Source: Caballeronia peredens
GTDB lineage: Bacteria; Pseudomonadota; Gammaproteobacteria; Burkholderiales; Burkholderiaceae
Length of the DNA: 64,000 nt
Assembly: GCA_001544595.2 (NCBI GenBank)
Contig: FCOH02000005.1
Coordinates: 298,496 to 362,495, forward strand
Direction of reading: 5' to 3'
Part shown: piece after piece, positions 49,579 through 58,596 of the stretch
How positions within the stretch are numbered: the first letter of the stretch is position 1
Layout: each line of letters begins with the position of its first letter
Made by a program: the position numbers and the translations under genes
Notes under the pieces: generated by a model
The model's input: only the letters and a program-made list of their open reading frames with translations
The model's database searches: none
What the model was told of the DNA's origin: nothing

Positions 49579-50037
49579 ATGAAATACGCTTTTGAGGATT
49601 TCGAAGTCGGCGACGCGGTACAACTCGGCGCGCACACGTTCACACGAGAAGAGATCGTGGGCTTTGCCGAACGCTACGATCCGCAGCCCTTTCACCTGTC
49701 GGAGGCAGCGGGCGAGGCATCGCACTTCGGCGGGCTGGTGGCGAGCGGCTGGAACACCTGTTCCGCGATGATGGGCATTCTCGTGCGCGACATGGTCGGC
49801 GATTCGACCTCGATGGGCTCACCCGGCCTCGACAACATCCGCTGGCTAAAGCCGGTGCGCGTCGGCGATACGGTGCGGCTCACCGTGCGCGTGCTCGACA
49901 AGCGCGTGTCGAAGAGCAAGCCGGATCGCGGCATCGTCTCGACGCGCTGGGAAGCGCACAACCAGAGCGGCGAACTCGTGCTGACGGTGGACTCGGCCGC
50001 GCTGTTCGGCCTGCGCAATCCCGGCGCGCAAGCATGA
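49579..50037 (+). CDS. MaoC-family (hot-dog) hydratase/thioesterase-like protein 1
   Basis: The 152-residue single hot-dog protein has the motif RYDPQPFHLSEAAGEAS (residues 33-49) with the Asp/His positions of MaoC hydratases, followed by FGGLVASGWNT, where the family's AHG is ASG. GAGGAG precedes the ATG at 49579, which is better than the frame start at 49555. It follows the dehydrogenase pair by 20 bases and overlaps the second MaoC gene by four bases. Confidence 0.85.
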   Translation: MKYAFEDFEVGDAVQLGAHTFTREEIVGFAERYDPQPFHLSEAAGEASHFGGLVASGWNTCSAMMGILVRDMVGDSTSMGSPGLDNIRWLKPVRVGDTVRLTVRVLDKRVSKSKPDRGIVSTRWEAHNQSGELVLTVDSAALFGLRNPGAQA

Positions 50038-50495
50038 GCGTCGCGTCGTTGCAGAGTGCCGCCGATGTCTTCGCAGCCGCCGGCGTTGCGCGCTACGTGA
50101 GCGACTGGACGACAATCGATCAGGCGCGCGTGAACCGCTTCGCCGATGCCACCGGCGATCATCAGTGGATCCACGTCGATGCCGAACGGGCGCAACGCGA
50201 TTCGCCGTTCGGCGGCACTATCGCGCATGGTTTCCTGACGCTCTCGCTCGTGCCGATGTGGCTCGCGCAATGCGTGCCGCTCACGGCGCGCATCAGCGTG
50301 AACTACGGCTTGAATCGCGTGCGTTTCATGTCGCCGGTGCGCGTGGGTTCGCGTCTGCGCGCGGTATTTGCGATCGACGCCGTGAGCGAAACCGAAGCGG
50401 GCAGCGTACAGGTGACGTGGCGCGTGACGGTCGAAGGCGAGGACGGCGGCAAGCCTGCGTGCGTCGCGGAATTCATCACGCGGCACACGTTCTGA
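50034..50495 (+). CDS. MaoC-family (R)-specific enoyl-CoA hydratase-like protein 2
   Basis: The 153-residue protein matches NodN/MaoC hydratases: RFADATGDHQWIHVDAERA (residues about 36-54) with catalytic Asp and His, and GGTIAHGFLTLSLVPM. It overlaps gene 1 by an ATGA, suggesting that the two are made together, perhaps as a heterodimer as in two-subunit hydratases of sterol degradation. The gene converges on the next dehydrogenase, ends 1 base from it, and leaves no room for a terminator. Confidence 0.87.
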   Translation: MSVASLQSAADVFAAAGVARYVSDWTTIDQARVNRFADATGDHQWIHVDAERAQRDSPFGGTIAHGFLTLSLVPMWLAQCVPLTARISVNYGLNRVRFMSPVRVGSRLRAVFAIDAVSETEAGSVQVTWRVTVEGEDGGKPACVAEFITRHTF

Positions 50496-50496
50496 T

Positions 50497-51723
50497 TCAT
50501 TCGCGCGCGGCCGCGTATCGGCCGAATTCCAGCTTGGCGATCGCGTTGCGGTGCACTTCGTCGGGGCCGTCCGCGAGACGCAGCGTGCGTGCCGCGGCAT
50601 AGGCGTAGGCCAGCGGAAAGTCGTCGGACACGCCGCCCGCGCCGTGCGCCTGAATCGCCCAGTCGATGACCTGACACGCCACGTTCGGCGCGACGACCTT
50701 GATCATCGCGATCTCGCCGCGCGCGCCCTTGTTGCCGACGGTGTCCATCATGTACGCGGCCTTGAGCGTCAGAAGCCGCGCCTGCTCGATCATGATGCGC
50801 GCCTCCGCGACCCGCTCCTGCGTCACGCCGTGCTGCGCGATCGGCTTGCCGAACGCGACGCGTTCGAGCGCGCGCTTCGTCATCAGTTCGAGTGCGCGTT
50901 CCGCGAGACCGATCAGGCGCATGCAATGGTGAATGCGTCCCGGCCCGAGCCGGCCCTGCGCGATCTCGAAGCCGCGGCCTTCGCCCAGCAGCATGTTCGT
51001 CGCCGGCACGCGCACGTGCTCGAGCGTGATGTCCATGTGGCCGTGCGGCGCGTCGTCGTAGCCGAACACGTTCAGCGGCCGGTGCACGGTGATGCCGCTC
51101 GCATCGGCGGGGACGAGGATCATCGATTGTTGCGCGTGTTTCGGCGCCTGCGGGTCGGTCTTGCCCATCACGATATAGACCTTGCAGCGCGGATCGCCCG
51201 CGCCCGACGACCACCACTTGTGGCCGTCGATCACATAGCTGTCGCCGTCGCGCACGATGCTGCAACGAATGTTGGTCGCATCCGACGACGCGACTTCCGG
51301 CTCCGTCATCAGAAACGCCGAGCGGATTTCGCCGCGTAACAGCGGTTCGAGCCATTGGGTTTTTTGCGCATCCGTGCCGTAGCGCTCGATGGTTTCCATG
51401 TTGCCGGTATCGGGCGCGCTGCAATTGAAGACTTCCGGCGCCCACGGCACGCGCCCCATGATCTCGCACAGCGGCGCGTATTCGAGATTGGTGAGGCCCG
51501 CGCCGCGCTCGGACGCCGGCAGAAACAGATTCCACAGTCCTTCGCCGCGCGCTTTCTCTTTCAGGCTTTCGATCAGGCGCGTCGGAATCCATGCGTTGCC
51601 GGCCGCGCGGTTCGCTGCGATCTCCGCGCCGAACGCGTGTTCGTTCGGATAGATGTGGGCGTCGAAGAAGGCGAGCAGCTTTTCGCGCAGCGCTTGCACC
51701 TTGGGCGTGTAATCGAAGTTCAT
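50497..51723 (-). CDS. Acyl-CoA dehydrogenase of the ACAD10/ACAD11 type
   Basis: The 408-residue protein has the flavin motif [20 protein letters not shown], the helix with [22 protein letters not shown], and the C-terminal [41 protein letters not shown]. These variants ([23 protein letters not shown]) are characteristic of the dehydrogenase half of vertebrate ACAD10/ACAD11. It follows an APH-type kinase gene by 18 bases, so kinase and dehydrogenase are split but coupled in one operon. In the animal proteins and in the bacterial LvaA/LvaC pair, the kinase phosphorylates a 4-hydroxyacyl-CoA and the dehydrogenase-like partner removes phosphate to give an enoyl-CoA. That reaction is inferred here, not shown. 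Confidence 0.9.
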   Translation of the reverse strand: MNFDYTPKVQALREKLLAFFDAHIYPNEHAFGAEIAANRAAGNAWIPTRLIESLKEKARGEGLWNLFLPASERGAGLTNLEYAPLCEIMGRVPWAPEVFNCSAPDTGNMETIERYGTDAQKTQWLEPLLRGEIRSAFLMTEPEVASSDATNIRCSIVRDGDSYVIDGHKWWSSGAGDPRCKVYIVMGKTDPQAPKHAQQSMILVPADASGITVHRPLNVFGYDDAPHGHMDITLEHVRVPATNMLLGEGRGFEIAQGRLGPGRIHHCMRLIGLAERALELMTKRALERVAFGKPIAQHGVTQERVAEARIMIEQARLLTLKAAYMMDTVGNKGARGEIAMIKVVAPNVACQVIDWAIQAHGAGGVSDDFPLAYAYAAARTLRLADGPDEVHRNAIAKLEFGRYAAARE

Positions 51724-51741
51724 GCTTGGGTCTCCTTCTTT

Positions 51742-52839
51742 TTATCGAGCGACTTTTTGCGCGTATTGCCACGCCAGTTCGGCCATCGGACGCGCGCGCC
51801 GTCCTGCATCGATGGCTTGCTCGCTCGCCGCCGTGCCATCGACGACGCGCTTCATGATGCCCTGCAAGATCGCGGCGATGCGGAACATGTTGTAGGCGAG
51901 ATAAAAGTTCCAGTCGCCTTCGATCGACAAGCCCGTGCGCTCGCAGTAACGCGCGACGTAGGCGCTTTCATCGGGAATGCCGAGTGCGGCCCAGTCGAGT
52001 CCGGCGATGCCGCGAAATTGCGACGGATCGACATGCCACGCCATGCAGTGGTACGCGAAATCGGCGAGCGGGTCGCCGAGTGTCGAGAGTTCCCAGTCGA
52101 GGACGGCGAGCACGCGCGGCTCGTGCGGATGAAAGATCAGATTGTCGAGCCGGAAATCGCCGTGCACGACGCTGACCTTCGCGTCGTGCGACGTCGGAAT
52201 ATGCCGCGGCAGCCATTCGATCAGGCGATCCATCGCGTCGATCGGCTCGGTTTGCGACGCGACATACTGCTTGCTCCAGCGTCCGATCTGACGCTCGAAG
52301 TAATTGCCCGGCTTGCCGTAGCTCGACAGCCCGGCGGCTTCGACATCGACGGTATGAAGCGCCGCGATGACGCGGTTGGTTTCGTCGTAGATCGCGGCGC
52401 GTTGCGCGGGCGTCATGCCGGGCAGCGACGGATCCCACAACACGCGGCCCTGAACGAACGCCATCACGTAGAACGCGCGGCCGATCACGCTTTCGTCCTC
52501 GCACAACGCGAGCATCCGGGCGACGGGTACATCCGTCGAGGCGAGGGCGTCCATCACGCGGAACTCGCGCTCGATCGCATGCGCGGACGGCAGCAGCTTC
52601 GCCACCGGTCCGGGCTTGGCGCGCATCACGTAGCTGCGCTGCGGCGTGACGAGCTTGAACGTCGGATTCGACTGGCCGCCCGCGAACTGCTCGACCGTCA
52701 GCGGGCCGCCGAAACCGTCGATGTTCGCCGCGAGCCACGCGGCGAGCGCATCGGTGTCGAAGCGCTGCTTCTCGTGGACGGGACGCGTTCCTTCGAACGC
52801 GGAGAAATCGGACTGCTTGTTCTGTTCTTTGTCCTGCAT
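51742..52839 (-). CDS. APH-family acyl-CoA kinase (ACAD10/11 kinase-like)
   Basis: The 365-residue protein has the aminoglycoside-phosphotransferase fold: an N-lobe with QFAGGQSNPTFKLVTPQRSYVMRAKP (residues 51-75), the catalytic loop HGDFRLDN (226-233, Asp228 as base, Asn233 for Mg2+), and the metal-binding LDWELSTLGDP (Asp248). Spacing and flanking sequence are those of the phosphotransferase half of ACAD10/11 and of LvaA rather than drug-resistance kinases. It is upstream of and within 18 bases of an ACAD10/11-like dehydrogenase. Likely substrate: 4-hydroxyacyl-CoA; this is inferred. Confidence 0.88.
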   Translation of the reverse strand: MQDKEQNKQSDFSAFEGTRPVHEKQRFDTDALAAWLAANIDGFGGPLTVEQFAGGQSNPTFKLVTPQRSYVMRAKPGPVAKLLPSAHAIEREFRVMDALASTDVPVARMLALCEDESVIGRAFYVMAFVQGRVLWDPSLPGMTPAQRAAIYDETNRVIAALHTVDVEAAGLSSYGKPGNYFERQIGRWSKQYVASQTEPIDAMDRLIEWLPRHIPTSHDAKVSVVHGDFRLDNLIFHPHEPRVLAVLDWELSTLGDPLADFAYHCMAWHVDPSQFRGIAGLDWAALGIPDESAYVARYCERTGLSIEGDWNFYLAYNMFRIAAILQGIMKRVVDGTAASEQAIDAGRRARPMAELAWQYAQKVAR

Positions 52840-52870
52840 CGTCTCCTCCGGTTGGCGCGGCGGGGCGTCT

Positions 52871-53596
52871 TCAGTTCATGTCGCCGGCCTTGTAGCGTAC
52901 GAATTGCGCGTAGAGCAGTTCCATCGTCGTGTTGCGGATATCGACGTGCAGCGGCGAGGGCGGCGAGTGATTGACCGCGTGCACGATCCAGTCGCCCGGC
53001 TGGTCGCCGGTGTCGAGCGCGTTGATGCAGCCCGTCGCCTGCGACAGATGGCCGAAGAACGCGCGTCCGCCCGCCGTGATCGCATGCGAGAGCAGCGCGC
53101 GATTGACGCCGCCGTGCAGCACGAGCAGCACCGTATTCCACGAACGATCCGCACGTAGGCGCGCCATCGCCGGCAGCGCGCGATCGAGCAACTGGCCGAT
53201 GGACTCGCCGCCGAGGAACTGCGTTTCTTCCGGCACGACGCCGTCGAACACCGAGAGAAACGCGCGCTCGATATCGGCGGTCGTGAGATTCGCGAGCCGG
53301 CCGCCGCGAATTTCCTGCCACTCGGGCCAGGTTTCGATGTCGATCTTCTGGCCCGTCGCGTCGAGCACGCGTTGCGCGGTTTCGACCGTGCGCGGCAATC
53401 CGCTCGCGATCACGCGGTCGAAGCGCACCTTCTGCGCGGCGAATTCCCGGCCCGCCGCGCTCGCTTCCGCGCGGCCGCGTTCGTTGAGCGGCACGCTTTC
53501 GGGATCGATCGCGCGGCCGGTGTCGTCAAAATAGGTGACGTCGCCGTGCCGCATCAGAAAGATGCGGCGCCGTTTCGGCAGTTCGTAGTGAGCCAT
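52871..53596 (-). CDS. Histidine phosphatase family protein
   Basis: The 241-residue product begins with RRIFLMRHGDVTYF, where the RHG His is phosphorylated during catalysis, and has the second catalytic His in LLVLHGGVNRALL. It belongs to the phosphoglycerate-mutase-like phosphatases. It lies in the same operon as the kinase (31 bases away) and an enoyl-CoA hydratase (3 bases), so it may act on phosphorylated intermediates or by-products of this pathway; that is only positional inference. Confidence 0.85.
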   Translation of the reverse strand: MAHYELPKRRRIFLMRHGDVTYFDDTGRAIDPESVPLNERGRAEASAAGREFAAQKVRFDRVIASGLPRTVETAQRVLDATGQKIDIETWPEWQEIRGGRLANLTTADIERAFLSVFDGVVPEETQFLGGESIGQLLDRALPAMARLRADRSWNTVLLVLHGGVNRALLSHAITAGGRAFFGHLSQATGCINALDTGDQPGDWIVHAVNHSPPSPLHVDIRNTTMELLYAQFVRYKAGDMN

Positions 53597-53599
53597 CGG

Positions 53600-54388
53600 T
53601 CAGCGATAGTTCGGCTGACGTTTGTCGAGGAACGCCGTGATGCCCTCGAGCGCATCGCCGTGATGGAGCGCATCGACGAAACTGTCGCGCTCCATGTCGA
53701 GATGCGCGGCGAGCGGCTGCAGCTCGGCGGCGTTGATGAGCGACTTGATGCGCGCCATCGCTTTCGGCGACACGCTGCCGAGATCGTCGGCCCACGCGAT
53801 GGCCGCGTCGAGCGCGATGCCTTTCTTCGTCAGCCGGTTCACGACGCCGACTTCATGCAGCCGCGCCGCACCGATCGGCTTCGCTTCGAGCAGCACTTCG
53901 CTCGCGAGCGTGCGCGGCAGCGTGCGGGCGAGAAACCACGAGGCGCCGCCGTCGGGCGTGAGACCGACGCGTGCGTACGACATGACGAAACGGGCGTCGT
54001 CGGCGGCGACGATCAGATCGCACGCGAGCGCGAGCGAAAAGCCCGCGCCGGCCGCCGCGCCTTCGACGGCCGCGATGATCGGTTTCGTCGACGCGCGCAA
54101 TGCGCTGATCCATTCGGCCAGCAGGTCGATGCTTTCGCCCTGCACGGACGGATCTTTCGCGCGGTTTTCGAGCAGACGGTTCAGATTGCCGCCTGCGCAG
54201 AAGAAGTTGTCGGCGCCCGTCAGCACGATCGCGCGCACGGTGCTGTCGCGCTCGGCCGTGTTGAGCGCTTCGATGCCGGCGGCGTACATGTCCGGATGCA
54301 GCGCGTTGCGCGCGCCCGGATTGGAAAGCTTCAGCACGAGCGTGGTGTCGCTGCCCGCGGGACGGTCTGTCAGTAGTTCGGCGCTCAT
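53600..54388 (-). CDS. Enoyl-CoA hydratase/isomerase family protein
   Basis: The 262-residue crotonase-fold protein shows the oxyanion motifs GADNFFCAGGNLNRL (residues about 64-78) and AVEGAAAGAGFSLALACDLIVAA (residues about 105-127), and TPDGGASWFLART. The family adds water to 2-enoyl-CoA or isomerises it. The ATG at 54388 overlaps the stop of the upstream 3-hydroxyacyl-CoA dehydrogenase (ATGA). The next steps of beta-oxidation are thus encoded as a pair. Confidence 0.88.
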   Translation of the reverse strand: MSAELLTDRPAGSDTTLVLKLSNPGARNALHPDMYAAGIEALNTAERDSTVRAIVLTGADNFFCAGGNLNRLLENRAKDPSVQGESIDLLAEWISALRASTKPIIAAVEGAAAGAGFSLALACDLIVAADDARFVMSYARVGLTPDGGASWFLARTLPRTLASEVLLEAKPIGAARLHEVGVVNRLTKKGIALDAAIAWADDLGSVSPKAMARIKSLINAAELQPLAAHLDMERDSFVDALHHGDALEGITAFLDKRQPNYR

Positions 54389-55926
54389 CTGAGCTCCTCG
54401 ATATGGGTAAGCGAAAGTCCGAGCTGCGCGCGCCGCGCGAGCCATGGCGACGGCCGGTAGCGTGGATCGCCGAGCACGTCGTGAATGTTGCGCAGAATCG
54501 TGAGGATGGTGCTCGCGCCGAGCGCATCGCCGAGCGCGAGCGGGCCGCGCGGATAACCGAGGCCGAGCGTCACGGCGAGATCGATGTCTTCGGGCGTCGC
54601 GATGCCTTGCTGCGCGATATCGCAACCGATGTTCACGATCGTCGCGACGACGCGCTGCGCGACGAAACCGGTCGAATCGCGGATCACGGTGACGGGCACG
54701 CCGTCGGCAGCGAAGAGCGCGTGCGCGGCGTCACGCATGGCGGGCGTGGTCGCGGGCGTCGTCATGATCGTGCGGCGCGCGACGGTGTCGAGCGCAAAGA
54801 GCGTATCGACGGCGACCACGCGCGCCGGATCGAGATGTTCGGCGAGCGCGGCCGTTGTCGCATCGGAGCCGAGCGGCGTGACGACGATCAGCGAATCCGG
54901 TGCGGGCGTGTGCCCGGCATCGATGTGACACGCGGCGTCGCTCTTCGCGATCAGCTTGAGCACCTGCTCGCGCCCGGCGTGCGACGCGCGGCTGATCCAG
55001 ACGTGCGCCGGCAATTGCGTGGGCGCGGGCGCTTCTTCGGGCACTTGCGGCTTGCCGTCGACGTAGCGGTAAAACCCGGCGCCCGCCTTGCGCCCGATGA
55101 GCCCGCCCGCGAGCCGCGTGCCCGTGATCGGCGACGGCCTGAAGCGCGGCTCTTCATAGAACTGGTGGTAGATCGATTCCATCACCGGATGCGAGACGTC
55201 GAGCGCGGTGAGATCGAGTAATTCGAACGGCCCGAGCCGGAAGCCCGCCTGTTCGCGCATGATGCGATCGATGTCCGCGAAGCTCGCGACGCCTTCGCTC
55301 GCCACGCGCAAGCCTTCGGTATTCATGCCGCGCCCGGCGTGATTGACGATGAAGCCCGGCATGTCCTTCGCGCGCACCGGCGTGTGGCCCATGCGGCGCG
55401 CGAGGGTCATCAGCGCGTCGCCGGCGCGCGGATCGCCGCGCAGGCCGTCGATCACTTCGACGACGCGCATCAACGGCACCGGGTTGAAGAAGTGAAAGCC
55501 CGCGACGCGCGCCGGATTCGCGCAACCCGCGGCGATCGCCGTGATCGACAGCGAAGACGTGTTCGACGCCAGAATGCAGTCTTCGCCGACGACGGCTTCC
55601 AGTTCGCGAAACAGCTCGCGCTTGATGTCGAGATTCTCGACGATCGCCTCGACGATGGCGTCGCAACCGGAAAGCTCGCTCGTGTCGCCGGCGTCGCGGA
55701 TGCGCGCGAGCGCCGCATGCGCGTCGGCTTCCTTGAGCTTGCCTTTCGCGGTGAGCTTCGCGAGCGTCTCCGAGAGATACGCGCGCGCGGCGGCGAGCGC
55801 TTTCGGGTTCGTGTCGTAGAGACAGACGTTCAGTCCGCCGAGCGCCGCGATCTGCGCGATGCCGCGTCCCATCGCGCCGCTGCCGACGATGCCGAGCGTC
55901 TCGATCCTGTATTCGTGCTGACTCAT
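54385..55926 (-). CDS. 3-hydroxyacyl-CoA dehydrogenase, two C-terminal domains
   Basis: The 513-residue protein has an N-terminal NAD-binding domain (LGIVGSGAMGRGIAQIAAL, residues about 11-29), the catalytic His in GFHFFNPVPLMRVVEV, and two copies of the helical C-terminal 3HCDH domain (around RPSPITGTRLAGGLIGRKAGAGFYRY and the terminal RYRPSPWLARRAQLG), as in PaaC/PaaH-like enzymes. It oxidises (S)-3-hydroxyacyl-CoA to 3-ketoacyl-CoA. It precedes the enoyl-CoA hydratase, with coupled starts. No thiolase lies in the cluster. Confidence 0.88.
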   Translation of the reverse strand: MSQHEYRIETLGIVGSGAMGRGIAQIAALGGLNVCLYDTNPKALAAARAYLSETLAKLTAKGKLKEADAHAALARIRDAGDTSELSGCDAIVEAIVENLDIKRELFRELEAVVGEDCILASNTSSLSITAIAAGCANPARVAGFHFFNPVPLMRVVEVIDGLRGDPRAGDALMTLARRMGHTPVRAKDMPGFIVNHAGRGMNTEGLRVASEGVASFADIDRIMREQAGFRLGPFELLDLTALDVSHPVMESIYHQFYEEPRFRPSPITGTRLAGGLIGRKAGAGFYRYVDGKPQVPEEAPAPTQLPAHVWISRASHAGREQVLKLIAKSDAACHIDAGHTPAPDSLIVVTPLGSDATTAALAEHLDPARVVAVDTLFALDTVARRTIMTTPATTPAMRDAAHALFAADGVPVTVIRDSTGFVAQRVVATIVNIGCDIAQQGIATPEDIDLAVTLGLGYPRGPLALGDALGASTILTILRNIHDVLGDPRYRPSPWLARRAQLGLSLTHIEELR

Positions 55927-55974
55927 GATGCGCTTCTGCTCCTCAAGGATGCGGCCCGGCGGGCGCGCCGTCGC

Positions 55975-57156
55975 TCAGAGTCTGGACAGACGTTCGAGCG
56001 CGAGCGCGAGCGTTTCTTCCTTCTTTGCAAAGCAAAAGCGCACGACGCCCGATTCATGGCTCTCGTGATAGAACGCCGACACTGGAATCGCGGCCACGCC
56101 GATCTCGCTCGTGAGCCACTGCGCGAAGTCGGCTTCGGGCATATCGCTGATGGCCGAATAATCGACGCACTGGAAATACGTGCCGTCGCAGGGCAGCAGC
56201 GAGAAGCGCGTGTTCGCAAGACCCGCGCGGAAGAAATCGCGCTTCTTCTGATAGAACGCGGGCAGTTCGAGATACGGTTTCGGATCTTCGAGGTAGCGCG
56301 CGAGACCGATCTGCATCGGTGTGTTCACGGTGAACACGTTGAACTGATGCACCTTGCGGAACTCGGCGGTGAGCGCGGCCGGCGCGGCGACATAGCCGAC
56401 TTTCCAGCCCGTTACATGGAACGTCTTGCCGAAGCTCGAGACGACGAAGCTGCGCTTCGCCAGTTCCGGATAGCGCGACACGCTCTCGTGCGGCGCGCCG
56501 TCGTAGACCATGTGCTCGTAGACTTCGTCGGAGACGATCAGCACGTTGGTATCGCGCACGATCTCTTCGAGCTTCTTCATGTCCTCTGCGCGCCACACGC
56601 GGCCGGTCGGATTGTGCGGCGTGTTGATCATCAGGAGGCGCGTCTTCGGCGTGATCGCGGCGGCGATCTTGTCGAACGGCAGTGCGTAATCGGGTGCCTC
56701 CAGCGACACGAATACAGGCTTGCCGCCCGCCAGTTCGATCGACGGCACGTAGCTGTCGTACATCGGTTCGATGACGATGACTTCGTCGCCCGGATGCACG
56801 CAGCACAGCACGGCCGTGAGCAGCGCCTGCGTCGCGCCGGCGGTCACGGTGATTTCGGTGTCGGCGTCGTACGCGCGGCCGTAGAGCGCGTCGATCTTGC
56901 GCGCGATCGCCTGGCGCAGGGGCGCCGCGCCCGCCATCGGCGGATATTGATTGTGGCCTGCGCGCATGGCGTCGGCGACGGCATCGACGATGCGCGCATC
57001 GCAATCGAAATCGGGGAAACCCTGACCGAGATTCACCGCGCCTTTTTGCGCGGCGAGCGCGCTCATCACGGTGAAGATGGTCGTGCCCACATTGGGCAGA
57101 CGCGACGGGAAAGCGAGTTCGGACGGTGTCGGCGGCAGTTCGTGCGTGGCGTTCAT
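55975..57156 (-). CDS. PLP-dependent aminotransferase (methionine/kynurenine aminotransferase type)
   Basis: The 393-residue class I/II aminotransferase has the N-terminal GTTIFTVMSALAAQKGAVNLGQGFPDFD, NTPHNPTGRVW, the PLP lysine in VSSFGKTFHVTGWKVGY (Lys about 239), and the C-terminal ESGVVRFCFAKKEETL with the carboxylate-binding Arg. It resembles E. coli YbdL (methionine aminotransferase) and kynurenine-oxoglutarate transaminases. It lies 48 bases before the 3-hydroxyacyl-CoA dehydrogenase; whether it belongs to that pathway is open. Confidence 0.87.
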   Translation of the reverse strand: MNATHELPPTPSELAFPSRLPNVGTTIFTVMSALAAQKGAVNLGQGFPDFDCDARIVDAVADAMRAGHNQYPPMAGAAPLRQAIARKIDALYGRAYDADTEITVTAGATQALLTAVLCCVHPGDEVIVIEPMYDSYVPSIELAGGKPVFVSLEAPDYALPFDKIAAAITPKTRLLMINTPHNPTGRVWRAEDMKKLEEIVRDTNVLIVSDEVYEHMVYDGAPHESVSRYPELAKRSFVVSSFGKTFHVTGWKVGYVAAPAALTAEFRKVHQFNVFTVNTPMQIGLARYLEDPKPYLELPAFYQKKRDFFRAGLANTRFSLLPCDGTYFQCVDYSAISDMPEADFAQWLTSEIGVAAIPVSAFYHESHESGVVRFCFAKKEETLALALERLSRL

Positions 57157-57212
57157 GGTCAGTTGGGCGTGAAGTGTGGCGCGCGGTGATTCGCGGTTAT
57201 TTTAAGACAGCA

Positions 57213-57725
57213 TCAGCCAACGGCCGCGGACGCGCTTTCATGCGGGTTTCGCGCGCGCGCATCGTGGGCGTCCAGTTCGATCACGAACGGTTTCGGCTCG
57301 GCGATGCGAAACGCAAAATCGCGCGCGACGCGGCGCGCCAGCTTGAGCACCGCGCGATCTTTCGACACGAGCCAGTCGGCGCCCGATGCGTGCGCGAGTT
57401 CGAGAAACTTCTGGTCGTCGCGATCGCGGCATTTGGGCAGCGGGCGTGCGTCGTCAGGCAGCGTCGCGGCGACGAGCGTCGAGAGCCGCGCGACGGTTGC
57501 GAGCGCCGCTGTCTTGTCGACGGCCATGCGTACGAATTGCGGATAGTCGAGCACGTGCGTCAGCTCGTTGAGGCAGCGCGCGTCGATCAGCGCTTCCAGC
57601 GTGCCCGCTTCCAGCGCCGCGTGAATCGGGCGCGTGGCGGGATCGTCGAATACGAGGATGTCGATCCAGACATTCGAATCGAGCACTACGCGTACCGACG
57701 GCGAAGACGCGGCGGATTTTTCCAT
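57213..57725 (-). CDS. PIN-domain protein (COG1569 type)
   Basis: The 170-residue product has the PIN core: VVLDSNVWIDILVF with the first catalytic Asp (residue 16), EALIDARCLNELTHVL with Glu, and CRDRDDQKFLELAHASGADWLVSKDRAVL with the remaining acidic residues. PIN domains are Mg2+-dependent ribonucleases, often toxins. No antitoxin-like small gene lies beside it, so it is either an orphan or not a toxin. ATG 57725 is used; the frame extends three codons to a TTG. It is divergent from yaaA by 56 bases. Confidence 0.82.
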   Translation of the reverse strand: MEKSAASSPSVRVVLDSNVWIDILVFDDPATRPIHAALEAGTLEALIDARCLNELTHVLDYPQFVRMAVDKTAALATVARLSTLVAATLPDDARPLPKCRDRDDQKFLELAHASGADWLVSKDRAVLKLARRVARDFAFRIAEPKPFVIELDAHDARARNPHESASAAVG

Positions 57726-57781
57726 TCGATACAATCGGGGGTTTGTTCCAATGATCGCCGGCGGCGTGCCGGCGAGCCTCC

Positions 57782-58561
57782 ATGATAATCGTTCTCTCGC
57801 CCGCGAAATCGCTCGACTACGAGACCCCCGCGCATCTCAAGAAGCACACACTGCCGCAGTTCGTCGATGACGCGGCCGAACTGATCGACGGCCTGCGCGC
57901 GCTGTCGCCGCAGCAGATCGGCGGCATGATGGGCATTTCCGATCAGCTCGCGGCGCTGAATTTTCAGCGCTTCGCCGACTGGTCGAAGACCTTTGACGCG
58001 CACAATTCGAAGCAGGCGGTGCTCGCCTTCGACGGCGACGTGTACGGCGGTTTCTCTGCAAAGACAATGTCGGCCAGCGATCTCGATTTCGCGCAGAACC
58101 ACGTGCGCGTGCTTTCGGGACTCTACGGTCTGCTGCGGCCGCTCGATCTGTTGCAGGCGTATCGGCTGGAAATGGGCACGAAGTTCCCCAACACGCGCGG
58201 CAAGGATCTGTACGCGTTCTGGGGCGAGCGCATCACGGCGGCGCTCGACGAGCAGTTGAAGAAGCAGCGCGGCGCGCGCGTGCTGGTGAATTGCGCGTCG
58301 GAAGAATACTTCAAGGCGGTGAAGCCGAAATTGCTCGCCGCGCCAGTTGTCTCGCCGGTGTTCGAGGACTGGAAGGGCGGGCGCTACAAGATCATCAGCT
58401 TTCATGCAAAGCGTGCGCGCGGCCTCATGGCACGCTATGCGGTCGAGAACCGCATCGATGAACCCGAAGCGCTCAAGGGCTTCGACAGCGAAGGCTACAA
58501 GTTCGACGCGAAGGCATCGAACGACACGACATACGTATTCCGCCGCCGCGTCGCGGACTGA
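57782..58561 (+). CDS. yaaA: Peroxide stress protein YaaA
   Basis: The 259-residue protein is a full-length YaaA (DUF328): [17 protein letters not shown] at the N-terminus, [40 protein letters not shown] and [12 protein letters not shown]. In E. coli YaaA limits intracellular iron and DNA damage during hydrogen-peroxide stress; the fold can bind DNA. The carboxypeptidase gene follows after 35 bases. Confidence 0.94.
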   Translation: MIIVLSPAKSLDYETPAHLKKHTLPQFVDDAAELIDGLRALSPQQIGGMMGISDQLAALNFQRFADWSKTFDAHNSKQAVLAFDGDVYGGFSAKTMSASDLDFAQNHVRVLSGLYGLLRPLDLLQAYRLEMGTKFPNTRGKDLYAFWGERITAALDEQLKKQRGARVLVNCASEEYFKAVKPKLLAAPVVSPVFEDWKGGRYKIISFHAKRARGLMARYAVENRIDEPEALKGFDSEGYKFDAKASNDTTYVFRRRVAD

Positions 58562-58596
58562 GGCGCGCGAATACGCAAGCAAGCAAGGAAACGACG

